64,000 bases of DNA, taken from Acidobacteriota bacterium. GTDB taxonomy: Bacteria > Acidobacteriota > Terriglobia > Bryobacterales > Bryobacteraceae. Below, piece by piece: positions 1-9,512 of the stretch (position 1 is the first letter of the stretch; each line of letters starts with the position of its first letter). The stretch lies in NCBI GenBank assembly GCA_018268935.1, contig JAFDVS010000128.1, positions 1-64,000 of the forward strand, read 5' to 3'. A model generated the notes under the pieces. It saw nothing but the letters and a program-made list of their open reading frames with translations, was not told the DNA's origin and made no database searches. A program made the position numbers and the translations under genes.

Positions 1-558
1 TACGCCACCTGGTGGATCCGGCAGGCCATCACGCGCGCTATCGCGGATCAATCGCGTACCATCCGTATTCCCGTTCATATGAACGAGAGCATGAACAAGT
101 TCCTGCGCGCCACGCGCGAGTTGGAAAAGGAACTGGGGCGTGCTCCTACAAATGAAGAAATCAGCCGGCGCATGGATATCCCGGTGGAGAAAGTCCAGAA
201 ACTCAAGACGATCTCCCGTGATCCTGTGTCGCTCGAAACCCCTGTCGGCCGCGACGGTGAATCCGCCCTTGGCGATCTGATCGAAGATCGCTGGGTTGGT
301 TCCCCGGTTGACGCCGTCATCGATTCCAACGTTCGCGACGAAACTGCCAATATCCTCAAGACTCTTTCGCCTAAGGAAGAGAAAGTGATTCGTCTCCGCT
401 TCGGCATCGGCTGTGAGCGCGAGCACACGCTGGAGGAGATCGGGCAGGAGTTCGACGTCACGCGCGAACGCATCCGGCAAATCGAAGCCAAGGCGTTGCG
501 GCAGCTCCGCTCCCCAGAGCGTGCTCGCCATCTTCGTGCTTTGCTGGCAGCAAGATAA
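1..558 (+). CDS. rpoD: RNA polymerase primary sigma factor (sigma-70/RpoD), C-terminal part
   Basis: This is the 3' part of a primary sigma factor gene; the 5' end lies outside the window, and frame 1 is open from base 1. The first residues, YATWWIRQAITRAIADQSRT, are the sigma region 2.4 helix that reads the -10 element. Region 3 follows (about residues 35-80), with the NEEISRRM segment. The region 4.2 helix-turn-helix that reads the -35 element is at about residues 135-170 (HTLEEIGQEFDVTRERIRQI, then EAKALRQLR). The TAA stop is at 556-558 and a strong intrinsic terminator follows. The DQSRTIRIPVHM segment and the intact region 4 point to the housekeeping group-1 factor rather than an ECF sigma. 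A group-2 paralogue cannot be excluded without the N-terminus. Confidence 0.93.
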   Translation, partial: YATWWIRQAITRAIADQSRTIRIPVHMNESMNKFLRATRELEKELGRAPTNEEISRRMDIPVEKVQKLKTISRDPVSLETPVGRDGESALGDLIEDRWVGSPVDAVIDSNVRDETANILKTLSPKEEKVIRLRFGIGCEREHTLEEIGQEFDVTRERIRQIEAKALRQLRSPERARHLRALLAAR

Positions 559-582
559 CGTCCCTCCTCCAGAAGTGAATCC

Positions 583-616
583 GGGCCGGGGTCCTCGACC
601 AACCCCGGCCCTTTTT
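583..616 (+). terminator. Rho-independent terminator after the sigma factor gene
   Basis: A perfect 9-bp GC-only stem pairs 583-591 (GGGCCGGGG) with 603-611 (CCCCGGCCC) across an 11-nt loop. Five T residues follow at 612-616. It sits 25 bases after the rpoD stop and about 84 bases before valS, so valS should have its own promoter. Confidence 0.92.
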
Positions 617-699
617 CTTTGCGGCAGCCCGCTTGCCCGCTACGCTACGATAGAAGATTGGGCCGCGCTTGCAGCGAAGGCCTCAACACCACGTAAATC

Positions 700-3276
700 A
701 TGGACATCTCCCAACTTCCAAAACACTTCGACTCGAAGCAGGCCGAGGACTCCTGGGACGCGAAATGGGACCAGGCGGGCGTCTACCGGTACGACCCTTC
801 GCGCGGCCGCGACGAAACCTTCGTCATCGACACCCCGCCGCCGACCGTTTCCGGCTCCCTGCACGTCGGCCACGTTTTCTCGTACACACACACGGACCTG
901 ATGGCCCGATTCCAGCGCATGCGCGGCCGCAATATTTTCTACCCGATGGGTTGGGATGACAACGGCCTTCCCACGGAGCGCCGTGTGCAGAACTACTTCA
1001 ACGTGCGCTGCGATCCCACCCTGCACTACGTTGCGAATTTTGACCCTGCCTCGGCGGCCAAAGAGAAGCATCCTGTTTCCATTTCGCGCGCGAACTTTAT
1101 CGAGCTCTGTCTGAAGCTGACGGCCGAAGATGAGGTTGTGTTTAAGGCGCTGTGGCGCCGGATCGGGCTGGGAGTTGATTGGGCGCAGGAGTATTCGACG
1201 ATCGACAACCGGTGCCGCCGGGCGGCGCAGCTTTCGTTTCTCGACCTCTTCCAAAAGGGGCACATTTACGCTGTGGATTCGCCGGCGATGTGGGATGTGG
1301 ATTTCCAGACCGCAGTCGCCCAGGCGGAAGTGGAGGATCGCAACACGGCCGGGCACTTCCACAATATTCGCTTTGGGGTGGAAGGTTCCGAGACCACGTT
1401 TGTGATCGCCACGACTCGTCCGGAGCTGCTGGGGGCGTGCGTGGGAGTAACGGCGCATCCGGACGATCCGCGCTACAAGCCTTACTTTGGCAAACGCGCC
1501 GTGACGCCGGTCTTCCATGTGCCCGTGCCGATCTTCCCTTCTGAATTGGCGGACCCTGAGAAGGGCACCGGCATCCTCATGGTGTGTACCTTCGGCGATG
1601 CCACCGACGTGCGCTGGTGGCGGGAGCAATCGCTGCCCAACCGGCAGATCATTGGCCGCAACGGGCGACTGATCCCGGTCACCTTCGGCGAGCCGAACTG
1701 GGAATCGCTGAACCCCGAGGCCGCCAATGCTGCCTACGCACAGATCGCGGGGAAGAACACCAAGCAGGCACGCAAGATTCTAGTGGAGCAACTCCTCGGC
1801 GAGGCGCTGACGGATACGCCGCGGGCCATTGAACACTCAGTGAAGTATTTCGAGAAGGGCGACAATCCGCTCGAGTTCATTTCCACGCGCCAGTGGTTCG
1901 TGCGACTGCTGGATAAGAAAGAAGAGCTGATCGCGTGTGGGGAGCGCATCCAGTGGCATCCCGATTTCATGCGGCTGCGCTTCAAGACGTGGACTGAGGG
2001 TTTGCAATTTGACTGGTGCATCTCGCGCCAGCGCTACTTCGGTGTTTCGTTCCCGGTCTGGTACAAGCTTGACGGGGAAGGCAATGCCATCTACGACGAG
2101 CCGATTCTGGCGCCGGTGGAGATGCTGCCTGTGGATCCGATGGACACACCGCCGCCGGGCTTTTTGGAAGCGCAGCGGAATCAGGCCAACGGTTTCTGCG
2201 CTGAGTCCGACGTATTCGACACCTGGTTCACCAGTTCGTTGACACCGCAGATTTCCGCCGGCTGGCTGACGAACGAGACGCTTTTTAACAACCTCTTCCC
2301 CAACGATCTACGTCCGCAATCGCACGAGATCATTCGCACCTGGGCGTTCTACACCATCGTCAAGGCATGGCTGCATTCGGGCACGATTCCGTGGCATCAC
2401 GTTGGCATTTCGGGCTGGGTGCTGGATCCGGATCGCAAGAAGATGTCAAAGTCGAAGGGGAACGTCGTCACTCCGATGCACCTGCTGGAGGAGTACGGCG
2501 CTGATGCCGTACGTTACTGGTCGGCCAATGCGCGCCTGGGCACGGACACGGCTTTCGACACGAATATTCTCAAGGTCGGCCGCCGTCTGGTAACGAAACT
2601 GTTCAACGCGGGTAAATTCGTGCTGATGCAGACGGCTGATGCGGCGCCGGTGAGCCATCCTTTGGATATTGCCTTTCTCACCGAACTGAACGCCCTGGTC
2701 GCACGAGTGACCGGGCAGTTTGAGAAATACGAACACTCCTATGCGCTGGGCGAGACGGAAAAATTCTTCTGGCGCGGCCTCACGGATAATTATCTGGAGT
2801 TGGTAAAGGCTCGTAGCCGGTCGGAGACGGACGCTGCCGGGCGGGGATCGGCTGTCGCCACGCTGCGCATTGCCCTCAACGTGCTGCTGCGGTTGTTCGC
2901 GCCGTTTGTGCCCTACATCACCGAAGAGGTGTGGAGCTGGCAATTCGCCGAAGAGACCGGCCACGCGAGCATCCACAAGGCGCCATGGCCTGAAGCCATT
3001 GCGCTTCCGGCGACCGCTGAGGATGTGTTTGAAACCGCATGTGCGGCGCTCAGCACCATCAACAAATCGAAGAGCGAAGCCGGGGTGTCCGTGGGCCGTG
3101 CGGTGACGGAGCTGCATCTGGCCGCCAACGCTGCGACAGCCGCTTTGTTCGCTCAAGTGAAGGCGGATGTGCTGGGCGCAGTGCGCGGCAGCGATTGCAC
3201 AGTCACCGTGAAGGACTCGCTCGAAGCGAATCAGTTCGAGGTGGTTCAGGTTGCCTTCGAGACAGCCGCCGAATAG
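700..3276 (+). CDS. valS: Valyl-tRNA synthetase
   Basis: Cytoplasmic class I aminoacyl-tRNA synthetase that charges tRNA-Val and edits mischarged threonine. The 858-residue product has the HIGH-type motif as HVGH (PTVSGSLHVGHVFSYTHTD, about residues 48-66) and the KMSKS loop as KKMSKSKGN (about residues 580-588). Between them lies the CP1 editing insert, with TTRPELLGACVGV at about residues 239-251. An anticodon-binding helical domain follows. The C-terminus stops near 858 residues, consistent with a compact ValS with a reduced C-terminal coiled-coil arm. The gene converges on the minus-strand SBBP gene with only 3 bases between the two stops. I see no T-box or other leader element in the 83-base gap after the rpoD terminator. 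Confidence 0.95.
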   Translation: MDISQLPKHFDSKQAEDSWDAKWDQAGVYRYDPSRGRDETFVIDTPPPTVSGSLHVGHVFSYTHTDLMARFQRMRGRNIFYPMGWDDNGLPTERRVQNYFNVRCDPTLHYVANFDPASAAKEKHPVSISRANFIELCLKLTAEDEVVFKALWRRIGLGVDWAQEYSTIDNRCRRAAQLSFLDLFQKGHIYAVDSPAMWDVDFQTAVAQAEVEDRNTAGHFHNIRFGVEGSETTFVIATTRPELLGACVGVTAHPDDPRYKPYFGKRAVTPVFHVPVPIFPSELADPEKGTGILMVCTFGDATDVRWWREQSLPNRQIIGRNGRLIPVTFGEPNWESLNPEAANAAYAQIAGKNTKQARKILVEQLLGEALTDTPRAIEHSVKYFEKGDNPLEFISTRQWFVRLLDKKEELIACGERIQWHPDFMRLRFKTWTEGLQFDWCISRQRYFGVSFPVWYKLDGEGNAIYDEPILAPVEMLPVDPMDTPPPGFLEAQRNQANGFCAESDVFDTWFTSSLTPQISAGWLTNETLFNNLFPNDLRPQSHEIIRTWAFYTIVKAWLHSGTIPWHHVGISGWVLDPDRKKMSKSKGNVVTPMHLLEEYGADAVRYWSANARLGTDTAFDTNILKVGRRLVTKLFNAGKFVLMQTADAAPVSHPLDIAFLTELNALVARVTGQFEKYEHSYALGETEKFFWRGLTDNYLELVKARSRSETDAAGRGSAVATLRIALNVLLRLFAPFVPYITEEVWSWQFAEETGHASIHKAPWPEAIALPATAEDVFETACAALSTINKSKSEAGVSVGRAVTELHLAANAATAALFAQVKADVLGAVRGSDCTVTVKDSLEANQFEVVQVAFETAAE

Positions 3277-3279
3277 AGG

Positions 3280-6200
3280 TTACTGCGTCAACAGCGCCCG
3301 CACGACGAATACGGCCATCTGGCCGCGGGTGTTCGTGTCCCACTGGCAGTAAGTAGTTTCGGTGCATCCACTGGTCACCCCCAGTTCCTTCATCTTCTGG
3401 ATGTACGGGTAGAACATGTCGGTGGCAGGAACGTCGGTGAAGAACGGGATGGCGGGGAACGTGATGGTCTGGTCATAGCGCCGCTGCAGTTTGGTGCGTA
3501 CGATGAATGCCGCCATCTGCCCGCGCGTCACGTTGTCATTGGGGCAATAGGTGGTTGCCGTGCAGCCGGCCGTATAGCCCAACTCGCGCATCTTCTGAAT
3601 GTGCGCGAACTGCGGATGCGTTGACGGCACGTCGGTGAAATAAGGCTGCGCACGGAAAGTGAAGGTATCGCCGCCATAGAGAGCGCGGATGATGTAGAGC
3701 GCCATCGTCGCCCGGGTTGTCGCATTCTCCGGGCAGAACTGAGCGGGATCGCCATTGCAGAAATCCGCGACGTTACCCAGCTTCATGAGGGAGATGTAGT
3801 CGTTGAACAGATAGGTTGGGGACACATCGACGAAGGCACTTTGCGGCACCGCCGCAGGCTGCAAGACATAGACACCCTGCTTGGCAATGGTGAGCAGCCC
3901 CGAGCGCGGATTCACCGCCGTGTTCGTGTCGAAGCTAACGGGGACCAACCCTGAACCGTTGCCGGTCACAGAGCCTTGCAGGAGCAGCCATGGTGTTGCG
4001 GTGGTGGCTGTCCAGGTGCAGCCCGTGAGTCCGTTCACGGTGAACGTCATTGCCCCGCCGGTGGACGGGATGGTACGGTTGCCGGGAGTCACCGTGAGGT
4101 TGCAGGGCGTACCAGTTTGGGTTACGAAGAACGTCTTGCCTGCGACCGTGATGGTTGCCGTTCGATTCGACGTGTTAGTGTTGATGTCCAGCCGGAACGT
4201 CACAGTTGCACTTCCGGCGCCCGACGCCGCGCTGGTCACCGTCACCCATGGTTGATTCGAACTCACGCTCCAGGCGCACCCATTGTTGATAGTGAAATCG
4301 AAGGTGGCCTCACCGCCTTCCGCGCCGCCAGTGTAACTGGATGTCACGAGCGTCGCTGTGCAGTTCGTCGTGATTCCGCCGAAGTCGATCTTGGCGACAA
4401 ATCCATCGGCGCCGCCTTGGTTTGTGGTTTTGTAGGCACCGGTGGTGGCGGGAAAATTCGACGATGTCGTGCTACCAGCGAGGTAGAGGAATCCGGCGCT
4501 ATCGAGGACCATCCCAGCGAGGGTGTCGTTCCCCGCCCCACCCAGATAGGTGGAGAAATTGAGGAGGTCACCAGCCGCATTGAACTGCGCGAGAAATACG
4601 TCGTTCAGCCCGGGGGCAGGCGATTGAATCGGGCCTGGCGTAAGCGGCAACCCATTGCCCAGCCCATAGCCGCCCAAAAGAAAACTACCCGTTTGATCGA
4701 CCAGAATTTGCGTCACAGACTCCACGTTGAAATAGACCGAGGGGGCGCCGAAATAGGTGGAATACTGCACGGTATCCATGGACGGCGAAAGCCTGGTCAC
4801 AAACGCGGCATTGGGCGAAGACTGTGGCCGCAGACTCTGGTAGGCACCGGATGTCGTGACGTAATTGGTGGAAAGCGTCAACCCCGCCAGATAGATACTG
4901 CCACCGGGCCCAAGGCTGATGGCGCGTCCGTAATCATCGCTGTTGCCGCCAAGCAGCGCCGAATAATCCAGGAGCTTTCCGTCGCTGCTGAGGCGCGATA
5001 CAAAGACATCGGCGGCAGCGCGGTTGGGAGAAATGTAGGCCCCTGGTGTAAAGGGGAATGCGCCTGAACGGGTGAGACCGGTGACATAGGCATTACCCTG
5101 CGCATCCACGGTGATGGCCGAGGCTTGGTCTTGTGCCGATCCGCCGAGAAACGTCGCATAGACAAGGCCGCTCAAGTTGGGCAATATTTTCGCCACAAAG
5201 GCATCGGACTCGCCGCGGAGGCTCTGTTGATAGGCGCCGGCGGTAGCGGGGAACGCCGCGCTGCCCGTGTGGCCGGCGAGGTAGAGGTTGCCGCTGGAAT
5301 CGGCAGCCAGTGCTGTTGCGGTGCCGAGAATTTCCGTCTCCGCATAAGAGATCATCAGCGAGCCGGCGATCTGCGATCCGTCTGCCGACAGGCGCGTGAC
5401 AAACAGACCAATGCCGGGCAGTGGAATGGATGAGCCGAAGTGGGGATAGTTGAGCGAGCTGGTATTTCCGGCGATGGTGACCTGGCCAGCGAGGTTCACT
5501 GCTATCCCCACCGGGCGCTCCGAGGAGCTGCCGCCGATGTAGGTGGAATAGATCAACTGATTCCCACTCGCGCTCAACTTGGTGACGAAGACATCCTCAT
5601 CACCGGCGGAATTCTTGGCGTAGGCATCTCCGGCGAGGGGGAAGTTGGTGGAATTGGTGTAGCCGGCGAGGTAGGTATTGCCTGCGGTATCCACTGCGAT
5701 GGCGGTTGGCACATCGGTTCCAGATCCGCCGATGTAGGTAGCGAAACTCAGCACGGGATCGATGGTCAAGGGCAGCGAACGATCGTAGTTGCCGAGAGCA
5801 AAGGAAACGGTGTTTCCGGACAAAGTGAACCGGCTTTCGACTGGCAATACCTGCCCGGCCTTGCGTTGAAACGTAATGGGAGCCTTCAGCGTGATGGTCT
5901 CGCCGTTAGTTGCTTCCATTTGCAGATCGCCTGCCGGGGTCAAGGATAGACGCCGCGCCTCACTGATCTGCATACGGAGGCGGCCCGCATCGGCGCCCGG
6001 GGCAACGATGAAGTCGTATTCAATCTCGCGGGCATTGCCGTAAAATTCGAGATCCACTCCAGGGTAAACCTGCGCATAGCGGACCCGTGAGTAGTGAGGC
6101 ACAGCCAGGCGCCAGCCTTTGGCATCGCGCCCGTGGAGATAGTTGCTGAATGCGCCCTGTCTTCCCACGCCTTCGAGCCGGGAGAGATCGCCGCCCTCCA

Positions 6201-6384
6201 TCCGGAGCAGAAGCCGCGACTTGCGCAATCCGACTGCAGCGCCTTCCCGGCCCATTTGCACGACGTAAGCGGGAGTACGGGCGACAAAGGTCGGGCCGTA
6301 AGGCTCAAAGTGCAGCGGGATACCGGCGGACACAATTCCGCTGGCGGCCGCCGCCAGCACGGGCAGAACGAGGGCAAACTTCAT
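3280..6384 (-). CDS. Secreted SBBP-repeat beta-propeller protein with BACON-like and S-layer-homology-like domains
   Basis: A 1034-residue extracellular protein. A signal peptide covers about residues 1-20 (MKFALVLPVLAAAASGIVSA). Residues 25-210 resemble the all-beta domain that often precedes SBBP repeats. From about 215 to 690 there are roughly eight SBBP-type repeats, with recurring phrases such as TYIGGSGTD, GNTYLAGYT and DVFVTKLSA, which should form propeller blades. Two Ig-like BACON-type modules follow (about 690-870; WSVSSNQPWVTVTS and WTATTATPWLLLQ). The C-terminal 165 residues hold three SLH-like units ending TRATMALYIIRAL, TRGQMAAFIVR and TRGQMAVFVVRAL, each with a cysteine pair. 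The likely role is cell-surface display or adhesion; no catalytic motif is visible. The start is the only ATG preceding a good leader, without a clear Shine-Dalgarno sequence. Confidence 0.85.
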   Translation of the reverse strand: MKFALVLPVLAAAASGIVSAGIPLHFEPYGPTFVARTPAYVVQMGREGAAVGLRKSRLLLRMEGGDLSRLEGVGRQGAFSNYLHGRDAKGWRLAVPHYSRVRYAQVYPGVDLEFYGNAREIEYDFIVAPGADAGRLRMQISEARRLSLTPAGDLQMEATNGETITLKAPITFQRKAGQVLPVESRFTLSGNTVSFALGNYDRSLPLTIDPVLSFATYIGGSGTDVPTAIAVDTAGNTYLAGYTNSTNFPLAGDAYAKNSAGDEDVFVTKLSASGNQLIYSTYIGGSSSERPVGIAVNLAGQVTIAGNTSSLNYPHFGSSIPLPGIGLFVTRLSADGSQIAGSLMISYAETEILGTATALAADSSGNLYLAGHTGSAAFPATAGAYQQSLRGESDAFVAKILPNLSGLVYATFLGGSAQDQASAITVDAQGNAYVTGLTRSGAFPFTPGAYISPNRAAADVFVSRLSSDGKLLDYSALLGGNSDDYGRAISLGPGGSIYLAGLTLSTNYVTTSGAYQSLRPQSSPNAAFVTRLSPSMDTVQYSTYFGAPSVYFNVESVTQILVDQTGSFLLGGYGLGNGLPLTPGPIQSPAPGLNDVFLAQFNAAGDLLNFSTYLGGAGNDTLAGMVLDSAGFLYLAGSTTSSNFPATTGAYKTTNQGGADGFVAKIDFGGITTNCTATLVTSSYTGGAEGGEATFDFTINNGCAWSVSSNQPWVTVTSAASGAGSATVTFRLDINTNTSNRTATITVAGKTFFVTQTGTPCNLTVTPGNRTIPSTGGAMTFTVNGLTGCTWTATTATPWLLLQGSVTGNGSGLVPVSFDTNTAVNPRSGLLTIAKQGVYVLQPAAVPQSAFVDVSPTYLFNDYISLMKLGNVADFCNGDPAQFCPENATTRATMALYIIRALYGGDTFTFRAQPYFTDVPSTHPQFAHIQKMRELGYTAGCTATTYCPNDNVTRGQMAAFIVRTKLQRRYDQTITFPAIPFFTDVPATDMFYPYIQKMKELGVTSGCTETTYCQWDTNTRGQMAVFVVRALLTQ

Positions 6385-6439
6385 GGGATGTGTGCTCTAA
6401 CCCAAAAATAGTAGCGTAGTTGCGCCGCCCATCACCCGG

Positions 6440-7162
6440 CTATAGCGTAAATGACTCCCCGAGGTAGACCTTCTTCACTTCCAGATCGGCGCCCAAAGCT
6501 TCGGGAGTGCCCGCGCGAAAGATTTTGCCGTTGTTGATGATGTAGGCCCGATCGGTGACCGCGAGAGTCTCGCGCACGTTGTGGTCCGTCACGAGAATTC
6601 CGATTCCCGACTTCTTAAGGTCGAATACGATGCGCTGCAACTCGCCCACCTGGATGGGATCAATGCCGCTGAAGGGTTCGTCCAGGAGCAGAAAACTGGG
6701 CTCAATCACGAGCGACCGGGCGATCTCCACCCTGCGCCGCTCGCCACCCGACAACATGTAGCCCTTGCTCTGCGCCACCTTCTCCAATCCCAGCATTTCG
6801 ATCAACCGCGTCATACGGGCGCGGCGTTCGGCGGCGGGGATGGAGATGGTTTCGAGGATCGCCATCAGGTTCTCTTCCACGGTGAGCTTGCGGAAGACGC
6901 TTGCTTCCTGCGGCAGGTAGCTGATGCCTTTCCGCGCCCGCTGATACATGGCGAGGTTGGTGACTTCCTGATTATCCAGAAGGACCTTGCCTGAGTCTGG
7001 AGTCACGAGGCCGACGATCATATAGAAGGACGTCGTCTTACCCGCGCCGTTGGGGCCCAGCAGCCCCACTACTTCGCCCTGGGATACCGAAACCGATACC
7101 CCATCGACGACCCTGCGTCCACGATAGGACTTACTAATTTCGCTTGTTTGAAGAACTCGCAT
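6440..7162 (-). CDS. lptB: LPS export ABC transporter ATP-binding protein LptB
   Basis: A 240-residue cytoplasmic ATPase of the LptB2FG complex, which drives lipopolysaccharide from the inner membrane to the periplasmic bridge. It has a Walker A motif GPNGAGKTT (about residues 35-43), a signature LSGGERRRVEIARSL (about 138-152), Walker B with FLLLDEPFSGIDP (about 157-169) and a switch His in VTDHNVRE. The length and the FSGIDP and YLPQEASVF segments are typical of LptB rather than other ABC ATPases. The start overlaps the last 29 bases of the upstream lptC/lptA-type gene, so translation is probably coupled. lptF/lptG are not in the window. Confidence 0.94.
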   Translation of the reverse strand: MRVLQTSEISKSYRGRRVVDGVSVSVSQGEVVGLLGPNGAGKTTSFYMIVGLVTPDSGKVLLDNQEVTNLAMYQRARKGISYLPQEASVFRKLTVEENLMAILETISIPAAERRARMTRLIEMLGLEKVAQSKGYMLSGGERRRVEIARSLVIEPSFLLLDEPFSGIDPIQVGELQRIVFDLKKSGIGILVTDHNVRETLAVTDRAYIINNGKIFRAGTPEALGADLEVKKVYLGESFTL

Positions 7163-9452
7163 CTGGTTTCCGGCGCACCTTGCTTTTGGCCGGTTCCGAT
7201 GGCGCCCCGTTCACCAGCAGCCTACCATCGTTGGAGAAGTAGATCAATTCCTTGCCCGTGGTATTTCCCTTTAGGGAATCCTCGAAGCGAGGCTGACCGC
7301 CGGTGAGAATCACTTTGGCATCATCCACGAAGTAATCGGCGTGTTCGGAGGCGCCGCGGCGCGTGCGCCCATCGCCGCCCTGCACGATTACGACTTCACC
7401 GTCTGCCACCGCCTTCTCCAGGCTCGATTCGCCTTCCTTCTTTTCCTTGTCTTTCTTCTCTTCCTTCAAATAGGCTCGTAGTTCCTTCGACTTCACGTCC
7501 AGCGCATCGCGGCGGAGGAATACGCCGCCGGTATAGTGGGCGAGCCTCTCTTTGTCGGAGTAGGTCATCTCGGGGGCGTTGATCAGTGTATAAGACGGCG
7601 CAGCGGGAGCTTTCGGTTTCGCCTTACTCGCCTCCGAAGGCTTTTGCTGGTCGAGGATCTGGCTTACCACCTTGCCGTGCGCGCGCAGAAGGCCGTTCTT
7701 GCGGTCGATTTCGATGCGATCGGCCTGCAGCCGGCTGGATCCTTGCCACAGCATGGCGTTGCCGTCGTAGATCACTAGCGCCTGACGGTCGGAGGTGGTC
7801 ATCTTCGCCGCCCGCGCCTGCATCGGCTGGTCCTTGGTCAACATCGCCGAGCCGCTTCCGCCCTTTGCGTCGGGCAGACGGCTCGATTGCACGTTGCCGT
7901 CGGCGACAAAATCTTCGGTTTTCTGGTCGAGCAGAATCTGGTCCGCGGTGGTGGATCCGGTAGTATCCGACACTCGCGCATTCTGCAGGAGGGTGATGCG
8001 ATTGGAGGCCTGATCGAGCAACGCCCGCTCACTGCGTGCCCTGCGCTCGCCTTCCTCGTAGCGGAAATCGCCCCATTGTTCGAGCCGCGTCATTTCTCCC
8101 GAACCCGGCGCAAAGAAGGCCTGCAATTCGCTGCTGGTGGTAATGCCGGGCGGCATTGGCTTGCCGTTGCGAGGCTCGTTGTCGGTGCGGGTAGTGGCCT
8201 TGTTCACATGGAATGTGTCGATCTGATTGGCGGGCGTATAGACGACATGAAAGCGCTCACCACTTACATGCCGCCGCTTCTGTCCCGGCCGGTTCGGCAG
8301 GAATTCGAGCGTTCCCGGAGTGAGTGTATCCACCGTGTCGATGTGTTCTCCGTTGGAGCTCATCTTCATCTCCACGGTTTCGCTTTTGAGAATTCGTGTC
8401 TCGGCAGGCGGACGAGCCAATCCTGGAATAGGCTTCGATTCCACTGTGGTGTTGCCATTGGCGAGGGCGCGACGCAGTACACTCTCCTTTGCCGATGCGG
8501 CGAACTCCAGGAGCACATCGTTGGACCGGGTGGTGGTGAGGGAAAGATCGTTGCGAGTGCTCAGCACAGCATTGCCTGTGCCCTGGATTTTCTCCACCTC
8601 GCTCTTCTCATTGAAGTGCATGGTTAATTGCGCCGAGGAGAATTCGAGGAGCCGGTTCTGATGAACGTTTGAGCCCTTAGCTTCCGTAGTCTCGACCAGG
8701 CGGATGCCGTTTTTGTCGAGCGAAACCACCGCGCCTTTGCCTTCAAGCGTCAAATTCTCGCGTGTGAGCTTCGCCCAGGGCGAAAGGAGCACCTTTGATT
8801 CCGTCTCTTTGTAGATGGCTTCGCCACTTTCCACTTTCATCGGGCGTGGATTCGCTTCCGAGCCACGCCAGGTTAGCTCCACCTGACTCTTCAGATGCAA
8901 TTCCTTTGTGGTTGGGTCGTAGGTGGCGCCCACTGACTTGCCTTCGCCTTTTTCAAAAGCAAACTGTGCGTCGCGATCGGTCTGCGCCTTGCCGGTGGCG
9001 CTATCAAAGCGGATGCCCGAGGACTTGATTTTGATCAGTCTTCCTGGTGCGGGTTCCTCCCCCTCCATGACGCCCATCGTGATGTCGGCTTCGCCATCGC
9101 AGTAGAGGAATTTCTCAGCGAGGTCAAAAATGGCGTGATCGCTGAGGATATGGTCGAAGGTCTTGCCGTCTTTGCGATAGATGCGCAGATCCACTTTTTC
9201 GAGCTCATAGCGATTCGGCTCCTGGATCTGTTTCAAGTTTTTCGCGCGGACACTCACCGGGGGCCCTTCGCCGGAACTCTTTTCCCAATGCCAACCCTCG
9301 TCAGCCATGGAACTGACCCCCTTCGGCAATTTCTTCGGGGGGGCTGGAGCCTTGCGACGGATCTCCTCTACGCGATCCCGATATGTGATCGCGAGGTATC
9401 CACCAATCCCGGCAATGGCGAGCAGGAACAAGGGGCGGACGACACGCCGCAT
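7134..9452 (-). CDS. LptC/LptA (OstA-like) fused LPS-transport periplasmic protein
   Basis: A 772-residue envelope protein. One N-terminal transmembrane helix lies at about residues 5-22 (RPLFLLAIAGIGGYLAI) and anchors a long periplasmic beta-rich part. The first ~200 residues look like LptC: a membrane anchor, then VRAKNLKQIQEP and a DHAIFDLAEKFLYCDGEADI strand pattern. Further OstA/LptA-type beta-jellyroll stretches follow, for example AKLTRENLTLEGKGAVVS, LLRAHGKVVSQ and LAHYTGGVFLRRDALDVKSK. It is far longer than E. coli LptC (about 190 residues) or LptA (about 185), so I infer one chain doing both the anchor and bridge jobs. A K/E-rich linker lies near residue 665. It is the first gene of a pair with lptB and diverges from the gene at 9513. 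Confidence 0.82.
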   Translation of the reverse strand: MRRVVRPLFLLAIAGIGGYLAITYRDRVEEIRRKAPAPPKKLPKGVSSMADEGWHWEKSSGEGPPVSVRAKNLKQIQEPNRYELEKVDLRIYRKDGKTFDHILSDHAIFDLAEKFLYCDGEADITMGVMEGEEPAPGRLIKIKSSGIRFDSATGKAQTDRDAQFAFEKGEGKSVGATYDPTTKELHLKSQVELTWRGSEANPRPMKVESGEAIYKETESKVLLSPWAKLTRENLTLEGKGAVVSLDKNGIRLVETTEAKGSNVHQNRLLEFSSAQLTMHFNEKSEVEKIQGTGNAVLSTRNDLSLTTTRSNDVLLEFAASAKESVLRRALANGNTTVESKPIPGLARPPAETRILKSETVEMKMSSNGEHIDTVDTLTPGTLEFLPNRPGQKRRHVSGERFHVVYTPANQIDTFHVNKATTRTDNEPRNGKPMPPGITTSSELQAFFAPGSGEMTRLEQWGDFRYEEGERRARSERALLDQASNRITLLQNARVSDTTGSTTADQILLDQKTEDFVADGNVQSSRLPDAKGGSGSAMLTKDQPMQARAAKMTTSDRQALVIYDGNAMLWQGSSRLQADRIEIDRKNGLLRAHGKVVSQILDQQKPSEASKAKPKAPAAPSYTLINAPEMTYSDKERLAHYTGGVFLRRDALDVKSKELRAYLKEEKKDKEKKEGESSLEKAVADGEVVIVQGGDGRTRRGASEHADYFVDDAKVILTGGQPRFEDSLKGNTTGKELIYFSNDGRLLVNGAPSEPAKSKVRRKPDASSSNKRN

Positions 9453-9512
9453 CTTCTAATTTTATCAGCCCGTCTGTGCCGGACACTGCTCGCCCGTTTT
9501 GTGATTGGATAG

